From Planctomycetota bacterium (GTDB lineage: Bacteria > Planctomycetota > UBA1135 > UBA2386): 56,013 bases of DNA. The notes beneath the pieces are model-generated. The model was not told where the DNA came from. It made no database searches and saw only the letters and a program-made list of their open reading frames with translations. The position numbers and the translations under genes are program-made. Numbering within the stretch: position 1 is the stretch's first letter; the number at the start of each line of letters is the position of its first letter. The stretch is from the NCBI GenBank assembly GCA_021776805.1, contig JAJFFD010000029.1, forward strand, positions 1 through 56,013, given 5' to 3'. Shown piece by piece: positions 43,512-51,403 of the stretch.

Positions 43512-45800
43512 CTATTCCCACCTCAAGTCCTGCCCACTGAGCGGCAGCTTCCGAACCCGCTTGCCTGTGGCCGCGTAGATCGCATTGCACATGGCAGGGG
43601 CGAAGGGCGGCACACCGACCTCACCGACACCCCCAGGCAGATCCTCGCTGGGCACGATGTGCACATCCACCTCCCGCGGAGCTTCATCCATGCGAGCGAT
43701 CGGATAGTCGTGGAAGTTGCTCTGTTGTACGGCACCGTTTTGCATGGTCACCGCGCCACCGAGAGTCAGGCTGGCACCGAAGGCTGCAGCACCCTCCATC
43801 TGGGAACGCACGCGATCCGGGTTGACCGCCAAGCCACAGTCGATGACCGACCATACCTTTGGCAGCCTGACAACACCGCGCTGGCTCACATCCACCTCGA
43901 CGACGGTCGCTTGGTAGCTGAGGAAGCTGCGATGGCAGGCGATTCCCAGACCCTTACCCTTGGGTAACTCGCGACCCCATCCGGAGCGTTCTGCAGCAAT
44001 CTTGGTCACCGCCTTCAGCCGCTTCAGATCGAAGGGATAACGGCTCATGGGCTCCGAATGATTGGAGTATTCAACGCCACTCAGGTCGAGCATCCGATCC
44101 TCCCCCAGCAGGGCCATCAGAAACTCGTAGGGGTCGGTCTTCGCCGCCCAGGCAAGCTCGTCGACGAAACTATTGACTGCGAAGGCATGGGGAATGTGTG
44201 AGACCGAACGCAGCCAGCCGATGCGAGTTCTGGCCGCGGCCTTGCAACCCTCCACACGGATGTTGGGGATCGCCCAGGGTTGGTCACTGAGTCCCATCCC
44301 TATTTCGAAGGAAGAGGGCGCATCCGCGCTAGGATCGAAGGTGGAGTTGATCGGCGGGAAGGATGCGCGGGTGAGCAAGGCCGTCGGCTTCCCCTCCTCA
44401 TCCATGGCCGCCTTCATGTGGACTGCGGTCACTGTGTGATAGAAGTCGTGGCGAATATCATCTTCGCGAGTCCAGGTCACGTGCACCGGCGCCCCAAGCT
44501 CCTTGGACAGCAAAGCTGCCTCGGCGACAAAGTCTGACTTGGACTTGCGACCGAAACCGCCACCAAGAAGAGTCACGTTGACCTTCACCTTGTCTGCGGC
44601 GAGGCCCAGCACTTGCGTGAGCACTTCCTGCGTGGACTGTGGGTTCTGCGTCGGCGCCCAGGCTTCCACGGCACCGTCCTTGAAGAGCGCGAGGGCACAG
44701 GGGGGCTCCATGGGTGCGTGGGCCAGGTGCGGCGCTTCGTAGTCGGCGCTGAGCTCCTTGGACGCAGCCTCAAAGGCCGGCTCGATGTCCCCCACATCTC
44801 GGAACACCTGCCCGGGTTCATGCGTCGCCGCCACCAAGGCCTTGCCATAGGCCGCGCTGTCGTAGTCCGCGTTGGGGCCCAGATCCCACTCGATCTTCAG
44901 GGCATTGACCGCCTGGATCGCTGTCCATGTGTTGTTCGCGATCACCGCGACTCCGCCAAGAGGCTGAAAAGCGTAGTGGCCCTTGTAGACGGGTATCTGC
45001 ACAACCTTCTCGACGCCGCGGATCGCCATCGCCGCCTTGCTGTCGACAGATTTCACCTTGCCGCCGACCACCGGGCAGCGAGCCACCGCAGCGTGCTTGG
45101 TTCCGGGGATCCGGACATCCATGCCGAAGACCGCGCTGCCGTCCAGGATCCCTTCGAGATCGTAGATCTTGGTCTCTTGCCCGACATAGCGGCGCTCCGC
45201 TGCTGCGCGGTAGCGCAGACTATCGCTGGCGGGCACAGCCAACTTGCCGGCCTCCTCCACTAGCTCGCCAAAACCGATTGCGCGTTCGCTATCGGGATGC
45301 AGCACCTTGCTGTCCCGGCAATCACATTCGGATGCCTCGACCCCCCACCGGGCAGCCGCTGCCTGCTCGAGCATAGCCCGGGCGCTGGCACCCGCGTCCC
45401 GCATCACCGAGTAGAAGCGGCGGATACTGCGAGAACCGTCCGTGTTCTGAGAGCCGTACTTGGCGTCGCCAAGAGCCTGCTCGAGACGCACGCTTTCCCA
45501 GTCGGCGCCGAGCTCCTCGGCCACCACCATCGGCAAACTGGTGCGGATGCCGGTGCCCATTTCCGAGCGGTGGGCAACGATGGTCACCTTGCCCGCGTTG
45601 TCAATGGACAGAAACACATTGGGCCTGAAGTCTGCCAGGGCGCTTGCGAAGTCACCTTCTGACATATCCCCCAGGGGCAATGCGCTCATGCCAGGCACTC
45701 GGGCGGCGAGCAGGAGACCGCTGGCGGACAGAAGCCCTTGCATGAAGACCCGGCGACTACTGCCTTGCGTACTGAGATTCTTGATGGTTGGAGTGATCAT
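43512..45800 (-). CDS. Molybdopterin-binding subunit of an isoquinoline 1-oxidoreductase/aldehyde oxidase-type enzyme
   Basis: 762 residues from the ATG at 45800, which overlaps the stop of the small-subunit gene. A twin-arginine signal ([20 protein letters not shown]) predicts folded export. Xanthine-oxidase-family motifs include [13 protein letters not shown], the substrate-channel region [20 protein letters not shown], and the catalytic Glu region [14 protein letters not shown] near the C terminus. It pairs with the 2Fe-2S subunit to hydroxylate a heterocycle or aldehyde; the substrate is not evident. No separate FAD subunit is present, as in isoquinoline oxidoreductases. Confidence 0.92.
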   Translation of the reverse strand: MITPTIKNLSTQGSSRRVFMQGLLSASGLLLAARVPGMSALPLGDMSEGDFASALADFRPNVFLSIDNAGKVTIVAHRSEMGTGIRTSLPMVVAEELGADWESVRLEQALGDAKYGSQNTDGSRSIRRFYSVMRDAGASARAMLEQAAAARWGVEASECDCRDSKVLHPDSERAIGFGELVEEAGKLAVPASDSLRYRAAAERRYVGQETKIYDLEGILDGSAVFGMDVRIPGTKHAAVARCPVVGGKVKSVDSKAAMAIRGVEKVVQIPVYKGHYAFQPLGGVAVIANNTWTAIQAVNALKIEWDLGPNADYDSAAYGKALVAATHEPGQVFRDVGDIEPAFEAASKELSADYEAPHLAHAPMEPPCALALFKDGAVEAWAPTQNPQSTQEVLTQVLGLAADKVKVNVTLLGGGFGRKSKSDFVAEAALLSKELGAPVHVTWTREDDIRHDFYHTVTAVHMKAAMDEEGKPTALLTRASFPPINSTFDPSADAPSSFEIGMGLSDQPWAIPNIRVEGCKAAARTRIGWLRSVSHIPHAFAVNSFVDELAWAAKTDPYEFLMALLGEDRMLDLSGVEYSNHSEPMSRYPFDLKRLKAVTKIAAERSGWGRELPKGKGLGIACHRSFLSYQATVVEVDVSQRGVVRLPKVWSVIDCGLAVNPDRVRSQMEGAAAFGASLTLGGAVTMQNGAVQQSNFHDYPIARMDEAPREVDVHIVPSEDLPGGVGEVGVPPFAPAMCNAIYAATGKRVRKLPLSGQDLRWE

Positions 45801-46255
45801 TTCATCTCCTCCGCAGCACTGTGGATCGCCTTGCGAATCCGCTGATAGGTGCCGCAACGGCAGATGTTGCCTCGCATGGCGCTGTCGATGTCCTGATCGC
45901 TCGGCCGTTTCTTCCGTGCGAGGAGCGCCGCGGCGCTCATCATCTGACCAGGCTGGCAGTAGCCGCATTGAGGCACGTCGCATTCCGCCCAGGCCTTTTG
46001 CACTGGATGGTCACCCTGTTCACTCAGGCCCTCGATCGTTGTCACGTCCTTGTCCGCAGCTGCTGCGAGGGGCGTAACGCAAGAGCGCACAGCGGTCCCG
46101 TTCAAGTGAATGGTGCAGGCACCGCAGAGCGACATGCCGCAGCCAAACTTGGTGCCGGTCATGCCGAGCCGGTCGCGAAGAACCCAGAGAAGAGGAGTGC
46201 TCGGGTCAAGGTCGTCGACAGTGACCTGCCTCCCGTTGATGCGCAGTGTAGTCAT
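45797..46255 (-). CDS. 2Fe-2S subunit of the molybdenum hydroxylase
   Basis: 152 residues. The plant-type 2Fe-2S cluster uses CGMSLCGAC plus a later Cys (VRSCVTP); the second, helical cluster domain uses CGYCQPGQM and GNICRCGTY. It passes electrons out of the molybdenum subunit encoded immediately downstream (ATGA overlap). It has no signal of its own and would be exported with its partner. No ribosome site is visible before its ATG. Confidence 0.95.
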   Translation of the reverse strand: MTTLRINGRQVTVDDLDPSTPLLWVLRDRLGMTGTKFGCGMSLCGACTIHLNGTAVRSCVTPLAAAADKDVTTIEGLSEQGDHPVQKAWAECDVPQCGYCQPGQMMSAAALLARKKRPSDQDIDSAMRGNICRCGTYQRIRKAIHSAAEEMK

Positions 46256-46352
46256 GGCTGATGAGCTGCCGTGCTGGGGAGGATGCCCCGCAGGCTGCGA
46301 TCATCATCGGACCGGATTGTCGGCAATGCCAGGAGGATCCCTGGGGGAAGGT

Positions 46353-48665
46353 CTAGCGACCGCGGCGCCTGCCGCGGCCGCGACGACCGCGACGATTCTG
46401 TCCCTGCCCTGGGCCCTGTTGTTCGTACTCTGGCATGCGTAGCAGTGCCGGATCGAGGCTCAGCAAGACCTGCCGCAAACTCTCGAGCTCTGCAGTCTTG
46501 CCAGCTGCCTCCAAGCGCGATTCGAGGAACTTCGCTGTTTGTACTGGCGAAATCTCCATCCCATCCACGAAGGGCGTCGCCTCTGGACGACGGGAAATCC
46601 CAGCAAGACATAGCTCCAAGCCCCGGTCCAGATCACCGGCCTCGACTGCCAAGCGTGCCTTGGCGGCCAATGCAAGAGCGACGTAATGGTCGGCGCTGGC
46701 AGCGAAACCCTCGTCCCTCGCAGTCGATTCATCGAAGAGCACAATTCCTCGATCGTAGGCATCCACCGCCTGCTCGGGTCGATTCTCACGGCGGTCATAC
46801 TCGGCCTCGACAAGGGCCGCATAGCCCGCAAACCAGTACAGCGCAGCTTCCTCTGGTCGCGCTGCGATCATGGCGCGATAGCGCGCGGCCATCCCATCGA
46901 TTCCGCCCGTCTTCATCAGTCGCGTACGCAAGCGACGGTGGAGTCCAGTGGAGCCGGGGAAGCGTTCGATCGCCTGGTCAAGTACCTGGCCGGCGGGGCG
47001 ATGCGCTCGGAGCGTGTCCAAGAAATCGTAGTGCATGCTCGCATGGGCGTCGCTGCCGAAGGGGTGCGTTGCTAACACTGAGTACGCAGAGGTCACATCC
47101 GTCATCCACTCGCCAGGCCAGTCCTCCTTCTTGCGCAGAGCCTGCCAAATTTGATCGATGCGAGCCTCGGCGAAGAGGGCCAGTGTCGACAAGGCGATGA
47201 GGTTATCGGACTCGGGAGGCATGGCCTGAGCAGCCTGCACCGCCAGCAGGTAACTCTTCGCCTTGTCCCCGGCGTAGAAGTCAGCCAGCGCCTCGACTGC
47301 GTCGATTCGCCAGCCACTCGCTCCGGCCTTGCGAGCCGCCGCCGCGTGTCGCCTGGCATCCTCAATCATGAGCCTGCCGTACTTGTCCTGACCTTGGCCC
47401 CAGTACCTCTCCGCAGTACTCGGATCGATCGCGAGTTCGAGTGAAGACTCAGCCAGATCGACAAGCGCTGCAGCACTCTTGGGCGCAGTCTCGACGGCAG
47501 CCTCGCGCTCGGCAATCCGCAGATCAACGCTTCGAGAGTCCGCGGCACGATAGACCTGTCCGCCGGTGATCTGAGCATTCCACCCCTGCACGTCGATGCT
47601 CTTCGTCGGCGATGAGAGCCCACGGTGCACATTCGTCAAGATCCGTGCCCATGGTGAATCTCCTTGCAGTCCTTCAAGGGCGGCGAGCAGAGCTTCGCGT
47701 TCCTCCTCGGGCAATGGTACCCGCAGGGCCTCACCGAGGAGATCGACGGCGGCCGGTGATTTCACCTTCACAAGCGCCTGTCGAGCCATCCTGGCGAGAT
47801 CTTCGTCGAGGCCAAAGATCGCCAGCCGCAGGAGCCCAATCGGGGCACCCTGTGGGCTTTCGATCGCCTTGCGCAGGAGCTCCGCATTGAGCTCGCGATT
47901 GCCCTGTCGGTAGGCAGCTTCGACCGCTTCGCGATCTTCGCGCGCACGACTGGCGACACGCTCGAGTAGCGGACGGTCACCGCGCACGATGTTTCGGGGC
48001 TCAGCTTCGCGCGCGACGATCCCCTGGGTAATGGTGTCGAAGATGGACTTGTTGTCCCAGGCGTAGAACACGTCGTAGACCTCGTTACCGTCAAGTTCGA
48101 CCATGATGTGACGGGGCGAGATACGTTGACCGTTCATGAACCGCTCGAAGAGCAGCGGCTCGATCCAGATGTGCTCGCTGCAGGTGACGCTACCTAGACG
48201 TGGGCAAAGCACGCGCTGACCCTGCTCGTCATAGTCCTTGGACGTGTGCCGATACACAGATGCGATGACGCAGACGTAGTCTTCAAACAGCTTGGCGGTC
48301 TCGGGGCTGCGATAGTGAACGCCCGCATAGTGCTCACTCGCCGGTTCACCGTCCATGTTGACGCACACGAGGATCGGCTTGTTGGTCTCCTTGGCTACGG
48401 CCACCGCATCCGCCCATGTCCGTTCGAACTTGACGAGAACAGGCTTTTCCCAGTCTTCCTTGCTGGGTGGCGGCCACATTTTCTCGGTGGTCATCCCCTC
48501 CGGGAGTCCGCTCGGAGAAGAGCTCGGCGCTCCACCCTTGATGGTGTCATTGGTCTTGAGATCCGGGTCCTGCGCTCTCCCTGCCGAGACGAGGACGAAC
48601 ACTGCGACGAGGAGGGCGGAGAGGGATGGGCGCTTCATTGGAAACATCGGCTTTTGCTTGGCCAT
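46353..48665 (-). CDS. Exported thioredoxin-like/TPR protein with Arg-Gly tail
   Basis: 770 residues with a signal peptide (about 11-31). Residues about 70-210 look like a thioredoxin fold (ADAVAVAKETNKPILVCVNMDG, then an RHIMVELDGNEVYDVFYAWD strand) but without a CxxC. The remaining about 450 residues are helical TPR-type repeats. The last 15 residues are almost all Arg and Gly after QQGPGQGQN, an unusual basic tail. TAGAAT lies 12 bases before the ATG. It is followed by the molybdenum hydroxylase genes after 97 bases; no functional link is evident. Confidence 0.78.
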   Translation of the reverse strand: MAKQKPMFPMKRPSLSALLVAVFVLVSAGRAQDPDLKTNDTIKGGAPSSSPSGLPEGMTTEKMWPPPSKEDWEKPVLVKFERTWADAVAVAKETNKPILVCVNMDGEPASEHYAGVHYRSPETAKLFEDYVCVIASVYRHTSKDYDEQGQRVLCPRLGSVTCSEHIWIEPLLFERFMNGQRISPRHIMVELDGNEVYDVFYAWDNKSIFDTITQGIVAREAEPRNIVRGDRPLLERVASRAREDREAVEAAYRQGNRELNAELLRKAIESPQGAPIGLLRLAIFGLDEDLARMARQALVKVKSPAAVDLLGEALRVPLPEEEREALLAALEGLQGDSPWARILTNVHRGLSSPTKSIDVQGWNAQITGGQVYRAADSRSVDLRIAEREAAVETAPKSAAALVDLAESSLELAIDPSTAERYWGQGQDKYGRLMIEDARRHAAAARKAGASGWRIDAVEALADFYAGDKAKSYLLAVQAAQAMPPESDNLIALSTLALFAEARIDQIWQALRKKEDWPGEWMTDVTSAYSVLATHPFGSDAHASMHYDFLDTLRAHRPAGQVLDQAIERFPGSTGLHRRLRTRLMKTGGIDGMAARYRAMIAARPEEAALYWFAGYAALVEAEYDRRENRPEQAVDAYDRGIVLFDESTARDEGFAASADHYVALALAAKARLAVEAGDLDRGLELCLAGISRRPEATPFVDGMEISPVQTAKFLESRLEAAGKTAELESLRQVLLSLDPALLRMPEYEQQGPGQGQNRRGRRGRGRRRGR

Positions 48666-48806
48666 GGTGAAGCAGCCATTCTAACCGATAGCTTTCATCG
48701 CCAGGCCAGTTAACGAACTGCGGTCCGTGAACTGAGCGGTTGAGGTCTCAGTAGCCACAGGCAGCCTAGATTCCCGAGGACCCGGGACCAAGGGTCGCCT
48801 TCTGGA

Positions 48807-48812
48807 TAGAAT
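48807..48812 (+). promoter_or_regulatory. Putative -10 box of a leaderless transcript (lipoprotein)
   Basis: TAGAAT ends six bases before the ATG at 48819, with no Shine-Dalgarno. The same arrangement is seen before three other genes in this window. Confidence 0.35.
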
Positions 48813-48818
48813 GACCAC

Positions 48819-49412
48819 ATGACCATCGCAGCCAAGCGCTCCTCATGCCCACGGGGAGTTCGTCGACCGAAGATCCTCGCCCTCTGCCTGATCACCGCCG
48901 CGCTAGGGATCGTGCCTGCGGGCTGTGGCAGCCCGAGAGCAGTGGTTTTCAGCCACCAGTTTCACCGTGAGAAGTTCCGTCTCAGTGGCCAGGAGATCAT
49001 GGGGATGCAGTTCTTGACCTCGACCAACGTGTTGGCACAAGCGGATCCCGCCACCACGAAGGCGACGCCCACTGGCGAACACGTGCTTCTCGTCAAGCAG
49101 GGCACGCCTATGAAGGTCACCCAGGTTGGCCCGAATTGGATTCGCGTCAGCGTGTTGGAAGACGGCACGGGCGTTCACTTCCTTGCCGAGGACCCTGCCA
49201 CGAGCGGTGGAACTTCGGACTACTATCTCGCGACGACGGTCGAGGGAAGCGATGAACTCACCATGGTCATGAACGTGCCTGGTCACACAGTGATTCACGA
49301 GGGTGTACGCTATGAGGTCGTGGAAGGATTCGCAGCCATGCTGACCTGCGAATGGGGTGAGATCCAGGCACTCATCGACAAGCGTGGAGTTGGCGAGAGT
49401 CGAGAGGACTGA
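48819..49412 (+). CDS. Lipoprotein of unknown function
   Basis: 197 residues. A basic n-region (AAKRSSCPRGVRRPK), a hydrophobic core and a lipobox VPAGC place the modified Cys near residue 36. The mature part is beta-rich with an SH3-like feel (LVKQGTPMKVTQVGPNWIRVSV) and no Cys or catalytic pattern that I recognise. It converges with the selenoprotein gene with a gap of 14 bases. Leaderless start likely. Confidence 0.72.
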   Translation: MTIAAKRSSCPRGVRRPKILALCLITAALGIVPAGCGSPRAVVFSHQFHREKFRLSGQEIMGMQFLTSTNVLAQADPATTKATPTGEHVLLVKQGTPMKVTQVGPNWIRVSVLEDGTGVHFLAEDPATSGGTSDYYLATTVEGSDELTMVMNVPGHTVIHEGVRYEVVEGFAAMLTCEWGEIQALIDKRGVGESRED

Positions 49413-49426
49413 TCAGCCTGGGGAAC

Positions 49427-50758
49427 TCAATAGCCCAAGACCTCTGGCTGCTCGCTCGGTATTTCAAAGCTCAGCTCCACTGCCTCGCCTGCCCTTTCGA
49501 GCTTCACATGCACCATGGAGCCGAGCTCTTTCTCCCGCATCAAGTAAGAGAGCAAGCTGCTGCGACTCCAGTCACTCTTGCCGTCGAGTTCCAAGATCAG
49601 GTCGCCGGCACGGAACTTCTCTCGCGCGCCAAGATTGGGCTTCTTGAACCACGGCGGAGACAAGTGCGGCACACGAACCCCTCGTGGATCATCCTCGAGG
49701 GAAACGCCCATCCACAGCCACATGGCGTAGCCGGCCACGCGGTACCGCCAACCGAAGTCTCCGGCCCGGCGCCATTGCTCCGGCAAACTCAATTCTAGCT
49801 CGACCTCCTCACCCTCACGCCGGATGAGAATCGGCAAATCGCCCTCTGCATCCGGAAAGTTGTGCAGCACCCACTGCACATCCGCGATCGACAACAGCGG
49901 CTGACTCGCCATGCTGAGAAGATCGTCCCCTGGCTGCAGGCCAGCAATGGCCGCGATCGACTCATCAGCGACCGCCGCAACTCGAGCACAGTGATCGATA
50001 CTCATGCTCAGCCCGAGAATGCTTGGATCAGGATAGATCCAGAGCATGTTGTCGCTGAGCTTCTTGCCGGTCATGAAGTATGAATCGATCATCGATCGCT
50101 GCACTTCGTGGCAGTGGGTGCAAGCGGACTCGTTGGCGTCTTCGACACGAAAGCTACGCCCGTACTTCTGCGCAGTCGGAAACTCAGCCACGTAGGACCA
50201 CTCAGGCTTCGGACCGGTCTTACCGGCGAGGGGCCCTGCCCAAAGCGCCGGCTCCTGCGAATACGCAGAATGCAGTTCCAAAGCACGCCGCAAGGCTGCT
50301 GCCAATCCTGCGCTGGAGTGATTGGGATTGGAATCCAAATCAGCCCGCTTGGTCTGCGGCGATGCGGTTCCGTAGCGACCATAGATGGTCTTGTCCCCGT
50401 TCATCATGAACACCGACCACGACAGGAAGGGATCAAATTGGAACAGCGAGAGGTCGACGCCCCCCATTTGCACGAGTCGCACGCGAACAAACTGGCTCAA
50501 GAGGGGCTGAAGTTCAGGACTTGGACTGCCGGTCAACTGACCGTCGATGCTGGCGCAACCAGCTCAAGGCAGTCAACGAAATGCGACCAGCAGTGGCTTC
50601 CCCGTGCTGATCGCCTCGGCATAGCCCGCGTCGATGTCTTCGTAAATCCAAGCATCCGCAAGGTTCACATCACCGAGGGCCGCCTGCAGGGTCTCCGGCT
50701 CCTGGCTGCAGGCGGAGATCGCGAGGAAGCTGCAACCGGCGATGAGTGCATTTCGCAT
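49427..50758 (-). CDS. Selenoprotein: thioredoxin-like/heme-motif/PDZ lipoprotein with UxxU centre
   Basis: A 443-residue product if two in-frame TGA codons (50575-50573 and 50566-50564) are read as selenocysteine. Residues 1-17 form a lipoprotein signal (FLAISAC, Cys17). Residues about 35-130 are thioredoxin-like: TGKPLLVAFR, then Sec62-L-P-Sec65 at the CxxC place, then LLSQFVRVRLVQ. CTHCH (213-217) is a c-type heme motif. PDZ-like domains lie at about 246-320 and near the C terminus. Read conventionally it would be two fragments (50758-50573 and 50536-49427) in the same frame. It matches, from memory, a family annotated as Trx7/PDZ domain (seleno)proteins. TAGGCT lies seven bases before the ATG; a GTG at 50782 is an alternative start. 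Confidence 0.82.
50524..50575 (-). promoter_or_regulatory. SECIS-like nested structure at the two Sec codons
   Basis: On the mRNA a 7-bp outer stem joins GACUGCC (from the second base of the first UGA, 50574-50568) to GGCAGUC (50530-50524). Inside it are two perfect hairpins: GCUGG-UUGCG-CCAGC (50563-50549), starting right after the second UGA, and GGUC-AGUU-GACC (50542-50531). The second loop has G as its second base, as bacterial SECIS loops prefer. Distances from the UGA codons are within the bacterial range. SelB binding is inferred. Confidence 0.6.
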
Positions 50759-50840
50759 GCAGAACAGCCTACTGCCGGCCACCTTGCGGGCAAAAGGAAC
50801 CGACCGGGACTCCTGACCAGCAGATCGCTCGTACTCGCCG

Positions 50841-50897
50841 TGGAATCAAACTAGACAGGAAACTATAATGGACTCAATCCAGAGTCATACCTAATCT
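50841..50897 (+). promoter_or_regulatory. Promoter and operator region of the Fur-family gene and katG
   Basis: Two overlapping promoter readings exist. TGGAAT (50841-50846), 17 bases, TATAAT (50864-50869) gives a leader of about 28 bases. TGGACT (50869-50874), 17 bases, TAATCT (50892-50897) gives a leaderless start, six bases before the ATG. The perfect inverted repeat GACTC-N6-GAGTC (50871-50886) lies just after the first -10 and between the second -35 and -10, a fitting place for a repressor such as the Fur protein encoded next. Which promoter is used is not known. Confidence 0.5.
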
Positions 50898-50903
50898 GCA
50901 CCC

Positions 50904-51338
50904 ATGCACCAGGACCCCGCCAACCGACTCCGTGAACACGGTCTTCAAGTCACTGCCCAGCGACTGGCGGTACTGCGAGCGGTCTCGGCTCGACCCCATG
51001 GCACCGCCGACATTCTCGCTGAAGACGTTCGCAATGAGATTGGCGCGATCTCGAGGCAAGCTGTGTACGACGCCCTGCGGATCCTCACGGAGAAGCAGCT
51101 CATTCGGCGCATTCAGCCCGCTGGTTCGCCAGCTCTCTTCGACCCACGCGTCGGTGATAACCACCATCACGTCATCTGCCGCAACTGCGGAAGGACCGTC
51201 GATGTCGACTGCGCCATCGGCAAAGCGCCCTGCCTGACCGCAGCCGCAGGCTCGGACTTCCAGATCGACGAGGCAGAGGTCATCTACTGGGGCACCTGTC
51301 CAGACTGTCGCACATCCGCCGCGGACCTCGGCGACTAG
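50904..51338 (+). CDS. Fur-family transcriptional regulator (FurA/PerR type)
   Basis: 144 residues. The N-terminal winged helix ([19 protein letters not shown], then [19 protein letters not shown]) binds DNA, and the C-terminal metal domain has [10 protein letters not shown] plus GTCPDC, the two CxxC pairs of the structural zinc site. The first CxxC is followed by DVDC. The position directly upstream of katG, on the same strand, matches the furA-katG arrangement of mycobacteria, in which Fur represses katG until oxidised. An inverted repeat overlaps its promoter, suggesting autoregulation. Whether it senses iron or peroxide cannot be told. Confidence 0.92.
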   Translation: MHQDPANRLREHGLQVTAQRLAVLRAVSARPHGTADILAEDVRNEIGAISRQAVYDALRILTEKQLIRRIQPAGSPALFDPRVGDNHHHVICRNCGRTVDVDCAIGKAPCLTAAAGSDFQIDEAEVIYWGTCPDCRTSAADLGD

Positions 51339-51403
51339 CCGGAATACAAGAACGATCACCCGTCCAATCAACCAACTCTCAGCAAAGCATGAGGAGACGA
51401 ACC

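Noticed and set aside
45801..45983. Extension of the molybdenum hydroxylase gene upstream of 45800.
   Set aside because: It overlaps the 2Fe-2S subunit gene and would bury the twin-arginine signal.
50536..50782. Reading the two fragments at 49427-50536 and 50573-50758 as separate genes or a decayed pseudogene.
   Set aside because: They share one frame, the only interruptions are two TGAs at CxxC spacing, both sides are intact protein domains, and a hairpin structure sits exactly there.
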